Shown here: positions 6,130 through 7,935 of the stretch, one piece after another | Numbering within the stretch: the stretch's first letter is position 1 | How the letters are laid out: every line of letters begins with the position of its first letter | Assembly: GCA_031283565.1 (NCBI GenBank) | Contig: JAITBM010000038.1 | Location: 1 to 7,935, forward strand | Direction: 5' to 3' | Length of the DNA: 7,935 bases | Source: Rickettsiales bacterium | Lineage (GTDB): Bacteria; Pseudomonadota; Alphaproteobacteria; Rs-D84 | Notes under the pieces: generated by a model | The model's database searches: none | Told to the model about the DNA's origin: nothing | The model's input: only the letters and a program-made list of their open reading frames with translations | Made by a program: the position numbers and the translations under genes

Positions 6130-7389
6130 ATGAAAATCGAAAATCTTTGCGCAAAAAGGCAGTTCGGAGACATAGCCGGCGCGACAACGCGCGGACATAA
6201 AATCGCCATGAAAGGCGGCTACATTCATCAGACGCTGGCCGGCATCTACACGCTCTCGCCGCTGGGCTGGCGCGTTCAGGCAAATGCTGAAAAGATAATC
6301 CGCGGGGAAATGAACGCCATAGGCGGTCAGGAAATAAAAATGCCGCTGGTATCGGGGGCGGATCTGTGGATCAAATCCGGGCGCTATGATTCGGTGGACG
6401 TGCTGGCAAAATTCAAGGGACGCGGCGGAACGGACTACGTGCTGAATCCCACGCACGAGGAAGTTGTGGCGGATTTTGTGAAAAGCAGCCTCGAATCGTA
6501 CCGCCAGCTGCCGTTCATGGTTTATCAGATACAAACGAAATTCCGGGACGAGCTGCGCGCGCGCGGCGGCCTTTTGCGCACGCGGGAATTCACGATGAAA
6601 GACGGATATTCGTTCCACGAAACGGACGCGGACTTGGGCGCATACTACCAAAAATGCCTTGATGCGTACCACAGGATATTCAGACGGTGCGGGCTTCGAA
6701 ATTTCATGGCGGTCGAATCGCTGGCCGGCGACATGGGCGGGAATGCCGCGCATGAATTCCAGCTGCTGCACGAAAGCGGCGAGGATACGATCTTTATATG
6801 CGGCGTCTGCGGCTACGCAGCTAACAAGGAGGCTGCAGAAAATGGAATCTGCCCGAAATGCGGCGCGGCCATGCAAGAAAAGCGCGGAATAGAGATCGGG
6901 AATATTTTCCAGCTGGGAACGAAATATTCAAAGGCTTTGGACTTGTTTTTTACGGATTCCGGCGGCGCGTTAAAAAATCCAATCATGGGCTGCTACGGCA
7001 TAGGGGTCGGCCGCGCATGGGCGGGGGTTTTGGAGGAATCATCGGATGAATTCGGTCCGATTTGGAACATGGCGCTCGCCCCATTCGCAGCCGAAGTCAT
7101 AGGATTGCCGGGAGGCTTTGCCCTTGCGGAAAAAATATACGGCGATTTGAGGCGCGCCGGCGCGGAAGTGCTGCTGGACAACAGGGACGCAAGGGCCGGG
7201 GAAAAGTTCGCGGACGCAGATCTTATAGCCTCCCCGTTGCGGCTGATAGTTTCCCAGCGGGGCATCGATTCCGGAGCCCTTGAAGTAAAATACCGGATAA
7301 ACGACCGCGATACATCAAGCTTGCCGACCGATATAAAGATAGAGAATGTCGCGGGGCAAATTCTGAAAATTATTGAAGAGCTGATATAA
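6130..7389 (+). CDS. proS: Prolyl-tRNA synthetase, compact form without the editing insertion domain
   Basis: Class II synthetase that charges tRNA-Pro with proline in the cytoplasm. The 419-residue protein has motif 1 around PLGWRVQANAEKIIRGEMNA (44-63), the proline-site NPTHEE (106-111) and motif 2 at KFRDELRARGGLLRTREFTM (137-156). It then has GIEIGNIFQLGTKYS (253-267), motif 3 at GCYGIGVGR (288-296), and an anticodon-binding domain from about residue 315 (LAPFAAEVIGL). Bacterial enzymes of about 570 residues carry an INS editing domain between motifs 2 and 3. Here only about 25 residues remain, holding C224-x2-C227 and C241-x2-C244, a probable zinc ribbon. The start at 6130 has AGGA five bases upstream; ATG 6091 lies upstream of the predicted transcript start and is rejected. 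Short ProRS without INS is known in Alphaproteobacteria, where separate YbaK/ProX-type proteins may do the editing; none is in this window. Confidence 0.97.
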   Translation: MKIENLCAKRQFGDIAGATTRGHKIAMKGGYIHQTLAGIYTLSPLGWRVQANAEKIIRGEMNAIGGQEIKMPLVSGADLWIKSGRYDSVDVLAKFKGRGGTDYVLNPTHEEVVADFVKSSLESYRQLPFMVYQIQTKFRDELRARGGLLRTREFTMKDGYSFHETDADLGAYYQKCLDAYHRIFRRCGLRNFMAVESLAGDMGGNAAHEFQLLHESGEDTIFICGVCGYAANKEAAENGICPKCGAAMQEKRGIEIGNIFQLGTKYSKALDLFFTDSGGALKNPIMGCYGIGVGRAWAGVLEESSDEFGPIWNMALAPFAAEVIGLPGGFALAEKIYGDLRRAGAEVLLDNRDARAGEKFADADLIASPLRLIVSQRGIDSGALEVKYRINDRDTSSLPTDIKIENVAGQILKIIEELI

Positions 7390-7418
7390 AAAACGCAAAA
7401 AAGGACCAAAAAAACATC

Positions 7419-7577
7419 ATGAACAACCTAAAATTGCTGGATTTTATCATTTTAATTTCGCTTGCCGGCGTGTGTTTTGGGCCGAGAGCCGATGAGGCGT
7501 CAGCACTATTTCTTGGAGTTTTTCTGGCTCTACGTTTTATATTTTGGATAATGTCGCTGATAAAATCAAAAAAATGA
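7419..7577 (+). CDS. Small predicted two-helix membrane protein (52 aa)
   Basis: An open frame from ATG 7419 to TGA 7577 encodes 52 residues. Two hydrophobic stretches (about residues 7-20, LDFIILISLAGVCF, and 29-48, ALFLGVFLALRFIFWIMSLI) are joined by a charged turn (GPRADEAS) and followed by a basic end (KSKK). This suits a hairpin inner-membrane protein with both ends in the cytoplasm. AAGGA lies about 13 nt upstream, which is far for a ribosome binding site. It begins 29 nt after the proS stop and may be cotranscribed with it. It ends 11 nt from the stop of the convergent minus-strand lipoprotein gene. I do not recognise a family. It could be chance; the membrane-protein pattern and fit between neighbours favour it. 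Confidence 0.4.
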   Translation: MNNLKLLDFIILISLAGVCFGPRADEASALFLGVFLALRFIFWIMSLIKSKK

Positions 7578-7588
7578 GAAAGTTTATA

Positions 7589-7747
7589 TTATTGTTTTTG
7601 TGTTTTCCCGCCTATGCGGCGAGCGGCCTGTATGCATTTGAACTCGAAAAAGTGATCGATGGCAACGCCCGCGCCTACCACTGCCTCTACCGTCGGTATC
7701 GCCGTCCGGACGCATCCAGTCAAAAAAAATATCAAAATCAGCAGCAT
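7589..7747 (-). CDS. Small predicted lipoprotein (52 aa)
   Basis: The minus-strand frame encodes 52 residues beginning MLLILIFFLTGC, a very short signal peptide with an LTGC lipobox; C12 would be lipidated and become the mature N-terminus. The rest is a small hydrophobic/Gly stretch (VEAVVGAGVAID, about 20-31) and a basic end (ARRIGGKTQKQ) with one further cysteine, C38. The ribosome binding site is strong: AGGTGA, complementary to the 16S 3' end, 6 nt before the ATG. The 5' edge lies 14 nt after the end of an open frame from the gene upstream, so it is probably the last gene of a minus-strand operon entering from the right edge. No family recognised; entericidin-like or phage-lysis-like small lipoproteins are possibilities only. 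A 65-residue frame on the opposite strand overlaps it. Confidence 0.5.
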   Translation of the reverse strand: MLLILIFFLTGCVRTAIPTVEAVVGAGVAIDHFFEFKCIQAARRIGGKTQKQ

Positions 7748-7839
7748 CGTTATTCACCTTTTTACCTATGATTCTGCGGCTGTATCAGCAAGCGCATAAT
7801 ATTATCCCGCTGGGCTTCCAGCTCGTCCGTGATTTTGCC

Positions 7840-7935
7840 TTAGTGCGAATATTTTATTATCCATTCGTCGGCTAAGTCTTTGCAATATCGGATCCTAGCT
7901 TTGTCGCCGATGTACTGTCCCGCCGAAGTAAAAAC
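7840..7935 (-). CDS. 3' end of an unknown protein gene (start outside window)
   Basis: A minus-strand frame enters from the right edge and runs 31 codons to TAA at 7842-7840, ending ...RYCKDLADEWIIKYSH. Composition and codon choice look coding and the frame points the same way as the lipoprotein gene downstream. Beyond the TAA the same frame stays open for 25 codons (KITDELEAQRDNIMRLL and on) to a second TAA at 7764-7762, just before the lipoprotein ribosome binding site. The visible part could therefore be a gene shortened by a nonsense change. Too little is present to name a function. Confidence 0.4.
   Translation of the reverse strand, partial: VFTSAGQYIGDKARIRYCKDLADEWIIKYSH

Noticed and set aside
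6016..6876. 286-codon minus-strand frame opposite proS
   Set aside because: ProRS motifs on the plus strand are unmistakable. The minus frame has no recognisable domain and crosses the rimM/proS promoter region.
7574..7771. Plus-strand 65-codon frame with hydrophobic start, overlapping the preceding small gene by ATGA
   Set aside because: It has no ribosome binding site of its own, and its second half is Tyr/Arg/Gln-rich and looks like the complement of the minus-strand lipoprotein gene. The VIDG stretch recalls a nuclease motif but no nuclease residues follow. Kept only as an alternative.

Overview
The window looks like core chromosome of an alphaproteobacterium, probably an uncultured or host-associated lineage with compact genes. 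The evidence is threefold. The XRE regulator has the layout I associate with Alphaproteobacteria (an N-terminal ID-x-YIGRRIKLRR lead-in, helix-turn-helix, then a short acidic/helical tail). The prolyl-tRNA synthetase is the short form common in that class. Genes are packed with overlaps of a few bases. GC content is moderate, with AT-rich intergenic DNA. The lineage is an inference from protein style, not from a marker gene. I see no insertion sequence, integrase, CRISPR array, tRNA or rRNA.

Layout. (1) 3-623, plus strand: the 3' end of a UvrD/PcrA-type helicase gene, cut by the window edge. (2) 707-1126, minus: an XRE-family regulator convergent with the helicase gene, with a promoter so close to its ATG that the mRNA may be leaderless. 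(3) 1199-6077, minus: a tight six-gene run read in the order rimM, a short LID-less adenylate kinase (adk-like), lspA, yidC, a SIMPL/DUF541 protein and a cysteine-rich secreted protein of unknown function. Junctions are 11 nt and 8 nt overlaps, a TAAATG abutment, and gaps of 32 and 21 nt. (4) 6130-7389, plus: proS, divergent from the run, with the two promoters interleaved in about 45 bp. (5) 7390-7935: small genes, including a predicted two-helix membrane protein on plus, a small lipoprotein on minus, and the 3' end of an unknown minus-strand gene.

How the genes fit together. The long minus-strand run joins ribosome maturation (RimM) and nucleotide balance (Adk) to envelope biogenesis: YidC inserts membrane proteins, LspA cleaves lipoprotein signal peptides, and the last two genes encode envelope-located proteins. 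The divergent proS adds a translation gene, so the shared control region serves growth-linked genes on both sides. The least explained items are the cysteine-rich secreted protein at the operon end, the stripped-down Adk and ProRS enzymes, and the small lipoprotein region at the right edge. I did not find a clear defence, mobile or wholly new system here.
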